The translations under genes and the position numbers were made by a program. Positions 24,955 to 40,715 of a stretch of DNA of 64,000 bases are shown piece by piece (the stretch's first letter is position 1; each line of letters starts with the position of its first letter). A model generated the notes under the pieces. The model was not told the DNA's origin and ran no database searches. It was given only the letters and a program-made list of their open reading frames with translations. This DNA is from Corella eumyota. Its lineage: Eukaryota; Chordata; Ascidiacea; Phlebobranchia; Corellidae. Location: contig OY720098.1 in assembly GCA_963082875.1 (NCBI GenBank), positions 5,580,001-5,644,000 on the forward strand, written 5' to 3'.

Positions 24955-25769
24955 ATGTATTATTTAAAACTTCTTTTAAATTTCCAACACTTGATAAAAA
25001 CAAGTTTATTAATTACCAACCCTTCAAAACTTGCTTATATGTCAACTTTGTCAACTAAATTAACAGAAATCGATTTAGAAATAATCAAGAGGCACGAAAA
25101 AGCAAATCGGGAAAAGCAGATATTCTATGAAGACCCAGACACAAAGTTGATGGTTTCAACTGAGTTTAAGCATTTAAAAAGAGAAAAGTGTTGTGGATCA
25201 GCGTGTAGGCATGTATGTATTGTGTATAAAACCTAACAAATAGATGGGTTTGTGAATTTGAGACTTTTTTTTTTTTTTGTATATATTTTTATCCTCGATG
25301 TGGGAAAGTCGAATGCGCGACTTAAACATAGAGTAACATGAGTTACTCCGACCCAGTCTCGAGTTGCCTGTGGCAGTTTGGCATCTTATAGATTATAATT
25401 GCCCGATAATTATGCTGCTGATTAAGTGCTGGCTCAGCAGGAGCTCATACCGTTTATAGCACTTTACTCAAGGGCGCTACAGCATGAGAACAGTTGGGAT
25501 TAAACCCACGACCTCATGGTGGTGTAGCAAGTGTTCTTACCACTACACCACGCTGCCGGACTTAAAATGCACTATTACACTTATATGCTAATGTATACCT
25601 TCAGGTATATATTTATTATTCTGTTACTTTTCACGAAATTTTAAATTAAGACTTATTATTTTTAAAAAAGATTGTTAAACTTATGTTTTTTTAGTGTCCA
25701 TACGGTCATATCAACGTTAAAGACGAAAATCTGAAACACAAGAGGTTTAACGGATATTTTTGGTACTAA
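24955..25769 (+). CDS. C1orf53: C1orf53 homologue (DUF5522), first gene of a dicistron
   Basis: Function unknown. Two exons (24955-25212, 25695-25769) join to 110 aa. Recognised by [20 protein letters not shown] followed by a short aromatic end (NGYFWY), which matches the conserved tail of human C1orf53. The motif gives CC-x3-C-x2-C plus His, a plausible metal or iron-sulfur site (inference). The first 35 residues are free of Asp/Glu, with Lys and hydrophobic residues, so a mitochondrial presequence is possible. An alternative start at the later in-frame Met (about residue 29) would remove it. The stop is only 8 bases from the next ATG (NDOR1), and intron 1 contains an inverted SINE. No known function should be assigned from sequence alone. 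Confidence 0.88.
25266..25559 (-). mobile_element. tRNA-derived SINE, copy A (minus orientation)
   Basis: Read on the minus strand it starts CCGGCAGCGTGGTGTAGTGG, a tRNA-like A box, followed by a B-box-like GGGTTTAATCCC, then a body that ends in a T-run on the plus strand (A-rich tail of the element, about 25266-25277). It lies inside intron 1 of C1orf53. By eye about 90% identical over its length to copy B at 25935-26225. A possible short target duplication (ACTT) flanks it. Non-autonomous, Pol III-type, presumably mobilised by a LINE. Confidence 0.85.
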
Positions 25770-25777
25770 ATAATTTA
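25770..25777 (+). promoter_or_regulatory. 8-base intercistronic spacer
   Basis: Only eight bases separate the C1orf53 stop codon (25767-25769) and the first NDOR1 ATG (25778). No promoter can fit and no AG acceptor lies in the spacer. The nearest good 3' splice site upstream is the one used by C1orf53 exon 2 (AG at 25693-25694). Confidence 0.8.
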
Positions 25778-30187
<4,410 letters not shown>

Positions 30188-32789
30188 CAAATATATTAAC
30201 AACAAATTGTTTAATCCATCCAGCGTATAATAAATTTTATTAATTAGATTAATTGTTGTTTTAAAAATGATTTTAAATAAAATTTAAAGATTGGAAAAAT
30301 AGTTTTTATTTAATTTACTGTGTATTTTAAAAGGTTTTTTGTTTTACGTTTATTCGGCAACGATCTGTAAATAATTCGGTTTTTAATTCTCTGTTTAATT
30401 CGAATTGACCTGCGTTGAATTTACTTCGATTTTTTATTATAATAGAAACGTTAAACTGTGTATTGCGTTGTATTGTGTTTTGTTGCGTTTATTCGAATGT
30501 CGAGGCTTATCTCGGATAATACCCCGGGATTTTCAACGACCTTCGGCCACGAAAAAGCACTCGAGGTTCAGCAGGGAGTCGCGGAGAAAGCCCGATCTTT
30601 TTTCGTAAAGTTCGTTCGAGCGAACAAAACGCTCAGCACGACATTTCTTTTTTGATTCTTTACTTATAAAGCGAGAGTGTTAGCGTTGGGCTTTACATGG
30701 ATTAATATATTACAATGATGAAAACGTATTTGGCCTAAAGAGTGAAACATTTTGTTTATTTGAAAAATGCTATTTTTTTCATACTTTTTAAAGATTTTTA
30801 AAATTTTATCTCTTCCAAATTGTTAAATTTTTTTAGGATTGTTAATTCTTTTTGGACGAAGAATATTTTGTAAATATTTAGTAACGTTATATTTTTAACA
30901 AACTTGGCCTTTAAGTAACAATATATACTATGTTAAAAGAAACCATAATAATACACAGCCATTTTAATCTTTACTTGCCTTTTGAAGCAAAAAGTGTTAT
31001 TTAAAATGGTTTAAAGTATTTCAACTTGGATCGCTCTTTCGCTGAGATAATCCTTATTTGTTTACAGATTCCTAATTTTAAGATAAAATTATTGTTTTTC
31101 CTATAAACATTTTATGATATAGTTTTTTTATGCATGCTAAGTAAAGACAATTTAAAAAAATAAAAATAAAAATTTAATCACTTAATGTCTAAGAAATTAT
31201 TGTAATATCATAATTTAAAAAAAAATTATCAAAATTTGTTATCATATACAGCTGCATTTTACCGGTTAATAGATTTGAGTACAGCTTGTGAAATCAAAAT
31301 TTCATAATACTTTTCTTATTTTTGGTATCAAAATCTCGTTGAACTTCTATTAGTCATAAAATAATGTTCTTATCGAGTTTTCCCGACTGTTAAATTGATT
31401 GAAAAGTGTTCAATTTTTGGCGTCTCTATTAGCCCATGCCTGTTTAAAAAAAGGAGTTTTTAGTTTTTTGTTTTGCGATGCTTGGTTTGCTTATATATCG
31501 TTGTCAAAACTGGCAAAACTTTCACATGAGATAATCACAACAAAAACTGAAACAAAATTTGAGAAAACTCCTTTTAAATTCACAATACCAAATATAGGCC
31601 AAACTTACATTTTTTATTAAACAAAATAAAATTTTTGTTTTATTTCAAGTTTAAACAATTTTTTTTTTTTGAATTTCCTTATTTTCAAAAAGTATATACT
31701 TTTGACTTTTTTATAACTTACAATAATATATGTATATAACTTATGTTTTAAATATAAATTTAAATTTGTTATTAGCTAATAAAGCTTTACTAAAGTAAAA
31801 AAATGCTGTTGTTTTTTTAGTAGTATATATCTTTTTTTAAAAATACTTATAAACAACATTTTAAAAATGTGTAGTTTAATATTTTTGGAATTAAAATTTG
31901 AAGGCTCCAGGGAGAAGGTATTATCACACCAACAATCGACTATAGGTTGTATCGATTGTATTCTTTAACATATTGATACAATATAGTCAACTTATGGCAC
32001 ACTTTTATTCCCTTGCGTACTAATTTATCCCACCTAATTACATTAATATTGGTGTCTTCAAATATTGTGTTTTAGTCCATTTTTTTACTTTGCTATGTTT
32101 TTTAAATAAAAGCCAAATATATTATCTATGTTTTTAATTAATTTGTAGCCATGAAGTAACATTTGTGTGAAGCATACAATTACAAAAAAATAAATATAAA
32201 AAGTGAAAATCTTATGTAATCGCCCCATGTTCTGAATTGTGTACAACTATTGCCAAATTTACGCGTCTGAGATTGTAATTAGCGCCGTCTGCTTTCAGGC
32301 GAGCAGGTGCCATCAAAAATTTGCACTTTGTATTGGGTCGTTTCATTGTTTAAATGTACACCTAGTCAAATTTCAATATTTCCACCTGAATATACAAGTG
32401 TACCTTAATAAGGATTAAATTAATGTGCTCCATTTAAACATGGTTAATGTTCTTTTTGGTATGCGACAAACGGATAATGGTTTAGTATTGTCCCGCAGCG
32501 AGAATGTATTGTTTATGGACAGGTTTGTTTTATGTTGTTGATTTTTTTTGTTTCTTCTGCGTTTTGTTATTTACACATCCGTTGTCGTTTTGACGTGATT
32601 AAATCGATTTTAATTGTATAAATGTTTTGGGGGGAAATTTTGTGTATTCGTTTTGTTATGCAAATTTTGAACAGTTACATAACAGTTACATCACAGTTTT
32701 GTTACGTCAAATATAATTAAGAAATGTTTGCTTTCATTTATTTTGTCGTGTGTACGTTTTTTAGGTTAATAGGCTATGTAGGCTACAAT

Positions 32790-33700
32790 TCTATTTTTTA
32801 TATTCTCTTCTAAAACTTGGTCCTTTGCTGTATTGCAAAAACGTTTGACTTTCAGCTACCAAATAAGGTACTTGTTCCACTACTTCGTTACAATTGTATC
32901 CCATAGTAGGTTCTTGAAATTGCTGGTACATAAGGCGCAAGTACTTGAAGTAGCACAATCGAAAGTCTTCTTTATTGTAGGCTGTAAAGATGTAAACGGC
33001 CACTACTGTCTTCCAATAGGAACCTAATAGTACAAGATGATTCTTACTACTTGGCGCAATTGTATCACAGTGTCGAAAATGGCCTAGTGTGCTTCATTGC
33101 CACTTGAGTTAAAAACACAAAATACAGATGTCTGTTGTTTTAGATTTCTCACTTGTTGGCTAAATATTTGACGAGCGCGATCAACCGTATAGGATAGTAC
33201 TTGTGCTAAAATAAGGCTGAGATTATCGCTTCTCTATAAGTTGTTTGGCGTGCAATACATTAAAGCAAACACAAAGTGGAAGTCGAAAAATTATCCAATG
33301 TCATGTTTATGGGGCAAACCACACGTTATTGATATCTTGGTATTTACAGTAAAGGTGTGAAAACATAATTCATCTAAGTTTTACAATCCACCATCTAACT
33401 TTCTGTTAAAATTTCAATAAAGGCTTCCTTAAAGTAAGCACACGATGTTCTGTATAAAATAATTTTGGCTTGCTGAAATGCTGGCCAGCGTTATCCATTA
33501 ACAATAGATTACCGTCAGCCTTGATGAAGCATAACAAAGCTGGAACATGGCAGGGATTTGTCCAGATTTGTCTAAACGGAAAACTCATGTCGGGTTTTAT
33601 TACTAGCCTAAGAAAACACGAGATTTGCAGATTTATGCCCTCGATTTACGGCGATCTCCTTTGCTAAATGTGGCAGGTAACATGTAGCCAAAGTAAACAA
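32790..33700 (-). pseudogene. Unclassified transposase-like fossil
   Basis: Short open stretches on the minus strand are too well spaced and too rich in amino-acid variety for chance. One includes LLLMDNAGQH, resembling the second catalytic Asp region of DDE transposases; another, of 70 codons, is at 32791-33003. The element is broken with several interruptions. I cannot name the family and saw no terminal repeats. Confidence 0.3.
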
Positions 33701-34020
33701 GGATTTAAAATAGTATAGAAGGGTCAGAAGATCCGCTTTAGGGGTGAAATTAAAAAAGAAAAATTTTTACGAATTTTTTTATTTAACCATTTTGTCGATT
33801 TCTTTTTATTTGTTTTTAGTAGAAGAAATTTTTCTTTGCATTACACATGTTTTAAGTAAATTATTTAAGGTATTTTACATGGCATATATACTATTGTATA
33901 GCATGTCTTTAACATACTTTTAAACTTACGGGTATCACGTACTTTGCAACACTATAAGCTCTGACCTTGTGTGTAAACCACAATCATCGAGTTTCTAAAC
34001 AAATTTTACATTTTTTCAAA

Positions 34021-34330
34021 ATTCATACGATGCCCCGTCGAGTTAATCTTTATGTTAGGCACGGGGAGATTAAAGCGGTTTGAAATTCGCACGGACAACC
34101 TAACTGTTTTTTCGTCATCGGTCATTGGCGAAAACGATTGAACACACGCGAGTGCATATTCTGTTCAGTGCAGAGTTAGACGGTTATCGTACCAAGATTT
34201 AAACATGAAATCAAATCTAGAAATGTGACATATTTTGCAACGAACCGAACCGCTTGCTTTTCGTTTTTGCCGCGAGGTCGGGTATTAAGTTTCAGAACAG
34301 CATACTTGATTTAACAGTTTTTCAGGTAAA
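34021..34330. promoter_or_regulatory. GC-richer island upstream of Lhx2/9
   Basis: This CpG-containing block sits in otherwise AT-rich DNA about 1.1-1.4 kb before the Lhx2/9 ATG. It ends with AACAGTTTTTCAG|GTAAAC, so it could be a non-coding first exon as well as a promoter or enhancer. Position and base composition are the only evidence. Confidence 0.35.
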
Positions 34331-35417
34331 CGGCAGGTTGTTTGTTTTTAAACCTTGACTAAAGCCGGTAATGTTTCATAGACTGTACACACAGCATGTA
34401 TGTCAAAGGCAAAAATGTTGTAAGTTATTGAAAGTGCCGAAAATTTGAGCCAATAGTGCAGTTTTTTCGCAGCACTAGAACGCAAGTCTATCATTTTTTT
34501 TTCTTTTTTTCTTTTAAAAACTGGCTGTGTTGCGTTGCCATACATACATACCATAACTGTGTTATCGATGTGAAGAAAGGTTGTAGCGTACTAAAAAAAA
34601 ACTGTGTATATGTATAGAAAGTAAGTTTTATTAAAACACAAATTTTATTTGGTTAAAAAGGAATTACCTTATATTTGTAAGTAGACGCTTTATTTGTATT
34701 ATTTTTTATCTTTATAGTGGTTTATAATTTTGATACAGTTAACGAAAGTTTGTAATATTCTGGCTTCATATAATTTTAAACAATTATTAATTTGTTTTAT
34801 TATAACGTTGGTTTTTTATCTGTGTTTAAATTAAAATTTATTTTGGTTCAAAATTAAAGTCAATTTGTATAAATTAAAACACTGTGCGTGAGTTATCTAA
34901 CTAATATTTATTTTAAATATTTTAATAAAATAATTTTAACATATATTTAATATTGCAAAATATTGTCATTAGCTATTTTTATTTTTACTATATATAAGAA
35001 TTCTTTTTAGTCGATTTCAAAAAGATTGCCGTTGAAAAAGGTTTAATTTTCGTTGTGCGCTACAAAATGGTGGACGTTGCAGAATTTTTATTTCCTTGCG
35101 AATATTTTAGCAAACATAAATCTGAACTCAGCATTAGTGAATTTACCAAATACAATTGGTTTAGTGAATGTCTTCTTTGTATTGTTATATAAAAAATAAT
35201 TGCTTTTCGGTTGAGAATTTGGCAGAAACGCGAAAAAAAATATGACGCTATTTTAAGCGCATTTGTTTTAGAAAAAAGGTTGTACTGTTACACAAATCGT
35301 TATATTAAAGAATAATTTTAAATGACAAAACTAAATACTTGTTATAAATTTGCTGTTGTGTTTACATAGAAATTGTAGGTAACAGTTTAATAAGTCATAA
35401 CTTGTTAAATACCGACA

Positions 35418-38400
35418 ATGCAAATTAATAACTGTTACGTTGAAGAAGTGGAGGACCAGGTGATTCCCTTTTCAAGTCAGCCACAAACAGATTCAGGATC
35501 TCAACAAAAAGTAATTAAAATTTAATTTTTAATAAATGTATTTGGTTATGTAAATTTCAACCATTTTACTTTTGGTAAATTGTTATTTGTGAACGTTTTA
35601 AGGCAGTTTGACAAATTGAATAGCGTTTAAAATGTTTGAAATATTGTCAATGGAGGCAAAATTATAAGATAAATATAAACTACCTTAAACAATTCACAAT
35701 TTAGGTAATTGCTTAAATTCAATTGTTTTTTTTTTAATCAAAGATCACGTATCACAACTGTACTGGATGCGGACTTCCTATTCTGGACTCCTCGTTTCTA
35801 TTACTTGATAGCAACTACTGGCATTCATTGTGTCTTAAGTGCAATGTGTGTGCTGTTCCGTTGGGTGGGGCTTCCACGTGTTTTGTCAAAGATGATTGCA
35901 TCTACTGCCGACAAGATTATCAGAGGTAATATAATATTTATCGACGTTAAATTTTAAATAATATCAAAACTTTTGCGAAAAACTGTCCTTACAACAAAAT
36001 AAACGCTTTTTAAATGACAAATGTTTGTTATATTCTGAGTCATAATTTATTACTATAAAAAAATAAATTAAGTACTTTACTTAACGTAAATATACAATAC
36101 ACTTATAAACTCTTTTTTATATTATTTTATGGTTTTATTTCCTAATTATTTTAAAATTTAAAAACAATAAGAGCTTTTTCGTTAAATTTTTAAAATGTTA
36201 GCAGTTTCTGTTAAAATGTCTACCTCGAAAAATTATAAACTATAACCCAGGTTGTTGGACAACAATAAAATCTGTCAATCAACTGGACAATGGCCATTTT
36301 GTCGCTTAAAGTTGATATGGTTCAACACAGTTTAACCTTTCTTGTTTCGGACCATTAAAAATTTTAACCAAAATACAAGATTTAGTTTATTTGTTTATGG
36401 TGTAACATGTAAACCCAAGTTTAATACAAGCTTCACAACTTATTTTAAATTGTTAAAGATATCCTAATCTTTGTTTTTGTTTTGTATACTAAATATGACT
36501 AAGGTTAAGTGTGGGTAAATAATATAGTGGAGCCATGGTCATTAACATCTTAAAGACAAAGTTTGCAAGCATTGAAACACTCAAACTTTGTTAGAGTTAT
36601 TTCGATTTTTGCTTAATTTTAAAATTAGGGACGTTCTGACTTAATTGCAAAAATAATAAGAAAATGAACGTTTTGTATAAAAGAGGATTTCGTTTTATGT
36701 TATTTCAAGACAATTACATTTTAGCGAGTGTTTAAATACATATGATATCTATTCTAAATATCGGTAATTTACTTTTTAAGCCCTTATTGCAATACATTTT
36801 CAATTAATTGCTTTTTTAGATTGTTTTCTCCACGTTGGTGCCAACGTTGTGGATTATATGTGGAGCCTTACGAATTAGTTATGAAGGTTCAAGGACACAT
36901 ATACCATGCAAACCCGATTTGCTTTAGTTGTGCGTCGTGTCAGCGCCCACTAGTGACAGGAGAAAAGTACTTGTTAGAAGAAAGAGGGTTATGCTGTTTA
37001 ACATGCGCACATTACGATGTAAGATTTTATTTCTTTTAAATACAAATAGCGATTAATAAACGTTGAAACTTATATTATTGATTTGTTGTTAATAAATTTA
37101 ACAAACTTTCTATAGAAGCCAATTCACACTAAAAAGCGAAAGCAGAATGTGACGTCACCACACATAGACTCTATAGGAGGAATGACAGCCAACTACGTAA
37201 CACAGGGTAAATAGAACTGTAAAGATGTTATATAACATTTATGGTTAAAAACAGTAACATTACATAAGGAAAACATTGGTGCAAATAGGACCTATTTATT
37301 TTTTTTAGGTAAACAAATTTGAAATTTACATACAATTAAAAATGATTTAGTTATTTTTTCCCGCTGAGAAAATGTATTACATCTGCTTATGTAAGCAGGT
37401 TTTTCGGGCAATTAAAATTTGTTTTCACCTGTCATGTCATTTCTCTATTTTAATTAGACTTTTTTAAATGTTTATTATAGTATTGCATGTTAAAATCGTT
37501 GATAATTTTAAACTTTACATAAATCCAATTTATGTTTTGCAAAAAAAAAAATTATTTAGTGATTTTATTTTAAATTTTTTTTCCCTCAAAGTAAACTCGC
37601 AAGTATGTTCAAAATTTTTAAATTTTTTTTTTTTTAAATGACCAGTGTAAAAATCAATAGACTTTATATAAAAATAGATTTAAACACGTTGATTGACAAT
37701 CGCATTAACTCTTTGTGAGATCATATTTCTTCAGACATGTCAGCTTTAAGTACCGTAACCAATGTGTTTGGTTTACTGGACAGTGGTTATCGAGCAACGT
37801 GGGCTAGCGTCATTTTTAAGCGGTCTAGTTACTTATTTAAAAAATAAACCAATGTTAAACTGTTGTGGGTTTAACATGGCGATATGTTGTTAGTTGACAT
37901 TTAGTGTGTTTGATTATAATGTAAGTAGATATGCAGTCTAACTGTGGTCCTCAATATAACGGTCACTTCTTGCAAACAAATATTTTTAGTGTAAAACGTA
38001 CAGCAATAAGACACGGTGACTTGTAATTTTTCTGTCACAATAAATACCTCAGAGCACTATCCACAATCCTTACTTTACTTCATCCGTCAAATTTTACTTC
38101 CTAATCCTAGGTGGCCTGTCACATTTCGAGCAGCTGCCCGCCTGCTTTTTAAAGTGGCGCCAACCTGAATTACTGACAGGCCATTCGAAATGTTTTTTTC
38201 AGCAAGATTTTAAAATGCTAAAACAAAATGCCTTGATTAACTTAATAAAAATATAACTTTTGGTGGAAGGCTGAGTTTTTTAATGTCATAAATTTAGATT
38301 GGGTACAAACTATGTATTAGTTTCTAAAGTATTGTATTTTTGGAGGGCCAATACAATCGTTTACCCACAATATCAACAATGCTCCCGTTTTAGTACACGT

Positions 38401-39298
38401 CATGGCAATGTTGTCGTTTGAACTGACATTTGTTTTATAAACTATGCGTTACCACTTTAATGCATATCAGCGTTAAGGTCACAATTAAATTATATGTTTT
38501 TTATATAAAATTTTAATAAATTTTATTACAACTTGCGAATAATTTATTGAATTAACTTATAATATTAATTTTCAATTTTGTTTGTTTTATAAAGATCCAA
38601 CCACAGCAGCTATAGAACGTCATCAGGAGAGTGTTAGTTACAGACAAACCCAGAAAATTAAACGCATGCGAACCAGTTTTAAACATCATCAACTCAGAGC
38701 CATGAAATCCTATTTTACGATAAATCACAATCCGGATGCTAAGGATTTAAAACAACTCGCACAAGAAACTGGCTTAACAAAGAGAGTTTTACAGGTAAGG
38801 GTATTTGTTGAAACTTTTAAAGCTCAGTTATAGAAATTTATTTAACTCGCGTATGCTCGTTTGTCAGGTAGGGTGTTGTATTTATCTAGTACACAAAATA
38901 TTTTCAACCAGCCATTTACGCAGGTTTGGTTTCAAAACGCTCGTGCAAAGTATCGAAGAACATCCGATCAAGACCCCAAGTGTTCTACATCAGAGATTAA
39001 AAAGGAGAATATAACTAGAGAGAACGAGGAATCGTCAATGTTGGATTCCAATTCTGATTCTTTTACTTTTAGTGTTGATAGTTCTCCGGACGAGATAGAA
39101 AATTTACCATATGAAAGTAGCCATGGCGACGAAATTATCGACACAATTCCATCACCAAATCACCAAAAATATCAGTCGTTTTTTGGGGCGGTTGTTAGTC
39201 AATCGACCACTGGTATAAGTGGGTATTTACATAGTGGTTATATTGAATCTATGACACCAATGTCAACTTCAACTTCTTCAGCTTTGCATTCGTTGTAA
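35418..39298 (+). CDS. LHX2/9: LIM-homeodomain transcription factor Lhx2/9
   Basis: Nuclear DNA-binding regulator (apterous group). Six exons join in phase to 379 aa: 35418-35510, 35744-35925, 36820-37018, 37116-37206, 38595-38794, 38924-39298. LIM1 (about residues 35-91) has CTGCGLPI, HSLCLKCNVC and CFVKDDCIYCRQDY; LIM2 (about 97-157) has CQRCGLYV, CFSCASCQRP and GLCCLTCAHYD. The homeodomain (about 211-270) holds KRMRTSFKHHQLRAMKSYF and NHNPDAKDLKQLAQETGLTK then VWFQNARAKYRR; these are hallmarks of Lhx2/9 rather than Lhx1/5, 3/4 or Islet. The intron before VWFQNAR is typical for the class. The ATG at 35418 lies behind acceptor-like TTTACATAG, so a spliced leader or upstream exon is possible. 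The tail is Ser/Thr-rich and ends SALHSL. Confidence 0.95.
37360..37410. promoter_or_regulatory. Palindromic motif cluster in Lhx2/9 intron 4
   Basis: CCCGCTGAGAAAATGTATT (37360-37378) is followed by CTGCTTA-TG-TAAGCAG (37383-37398), a 7-bp inverted repeat, then CGGG. A near-copy of the first part lies upstream of the gene at 32492-32510. Candidate regulatory element. Confidence 0.4.
38101..38195. promoter_or_regulatory. GC-rich inverted-repeat block in Lhx2/9 intron 4
   Basis: GGCCTGTCA (38113-38121) and TGACAGGCC (38174-38182) form a perfect 9-bp inverted repeat. Between them are CAGCTG and GGCGCC palindromes, and ATTTCGA/TTCGAAAT half-sites sit beside the arms. It stands out against the AT-rich intron about 400 bases before the homeodomain exon. 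Confidence 0.4.
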
Positions 39299-40715
39299 AC
39301 AAACACTATTCCCAATAAATATATTGTTTTATTGAGTAACACTTCAGGCATTGGTTTTCAAGTTAGAAAGTTAGCATAAGTTCCATTGTTTAATTGTAAC
39401 CACTTTGCCACAAAAGTAAAGAAGTTTAAAAGGTTATTATTGTGATTTGTTTTAAATTGCATTGTATGTATATACCGAATTAAAAATTTAAATATTTATT
39501 GTTGAGTTTTAAAGCAGTGGATATCCTTGGTATTTTTTATTTTGTTTTAACTTAAATTGAAATATTTTATTTTTTGTCGTTGTCACTTTTTCACTGTCCC
39601 AATTTTTATCACATTTTTACCATATTATGTTCCTGTTAGTTGATATTTTTTTGATGAATGTTTTATTACTTTACAGTGTTATATTTTTATCTGGTTCTTC
39701 AAAAATGGTTGTATTCCGTCCGAAATTTGGTTGCCATTTTGCAAGTTTTGCAATATTTCGTTTTCCTCCCTTTTTTTGTCAAAATCTCTTCTCTCCTCTT
39801 TCTTGCACGATTTTTCACAATACACTTTGTCGATAAAATGTGTTGTGTTTATTTTGGATATTGTAAATAACAGATAACGTAAAATTGAGGGACCACACAT
39901 AAAGAGCTTTGCCAAAATTAAAATTTCTTGGATTTAACTAAAACATTAGGTGCTGCTTAGTTAAAATCAAGTTTCGAATCTTTTACAATTCCAAGCAATG
40001 TTATTTATGACTTCTGAAAATGTCGCAAACCTAACTAGAATATTGTTAGGTGTTTTTAGAAACGAAACTTTTGGTTAAAATTTTATTTTTTATTTTACTT
40101 ATTGCGAGAATTATAAAAAGCAAAATCAGATGTCATCTTATATTTGTATTCGATTTATAGTATTAAAATAAAAAGTTACGGTTCAGCACGTTTAAATCTT
40201 GGTTCGGGGTGATCCCCGTTTAGCACGTGTTTTGGCAAATAAGTAAGCAGTTGCATTGAAATACCAATAGTTTTATATTATTATGTGTATATTATTTCAG
40301 GTATCGGTGTGTGCAAAGAAGGATGTTGCTATGCACTTTACATTTTTCATAGAACTTTTTTAAACATCTAATCTGGTAATCGTCAAACAAAACCAGAAAT
40401 TTTGCAAAATTGTTGTTTAGTTTATTAGATATTCGATTTTTATAAGTTACGAAAACATATGTCTGTATGTCTAAAAATAAAGTAGAATATTTTAGAATTA
40501 ATATCACGAAATTTATGTTTTACAATATATATCTAAAACAATAACATGTTAATCAAAATTAATAAAAATATTGCAACATGGTTTTCACAGGTATTCAAAC
40601 TGCGAAGCAGCTAAGACTAGGAGTATTACATAACAATTTTTTTTAAAACATTTTAGTTTTTTTAATGTTTTTTTGTTGATTAAACAAACAGAAAATATAG
40701 GACAAGGACTAAAAT
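39299..40715. other. Gap between Lhx2/9 and KNOP1
   Basis: This 1.4-kb AT-rich stretch begins with the Lhx2/9 3' UTR (AATAAA at about 39315). Short ORFs near 39630-39915 on both strands have no recognisable content. Acceptor-like sequences (TTTTCACAG near 40590, AAATATAG at 40700) precede the KNOP1 ATG. Confidence 0.45.

Larger units (their letters stand above)
30188..35417. promoter_or_regulatory. 5.2-kb gene-poor region upstream of Lhx2/9
   Basis: No recognisable host gene. Contents: the NDOR1 3' end; a CpG-dense patch with a 52-codon ORF at 30498-30656; an inverted repeat at 31938-31988; a worn transposase-like fossil at about 32790-33700; a motif at 32492-32510 that recurs inside Lhx2/9; and a GC-richer island at 34021-34330 ending in a donor-like AG|GTAAAC. 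The position before a developmental regulator suggests enhancers and possibly a non-coding first exon (inference). Confidence 0.45.

Noticed and set aside
31399-31620. 73-codon plus-strand ORF
   Set aside because: Low-complexity, no splice context and no similarity I recognise; AAAAGGAG/CTCCTTTT inverted repeat inside is short and probably chance.
39627-39915. Overlapping ORFs on both strands after Lhx2/9
   Set aside because: Simple Phe/Leu-rich translations from AT-rich DNA, no conserved motif.
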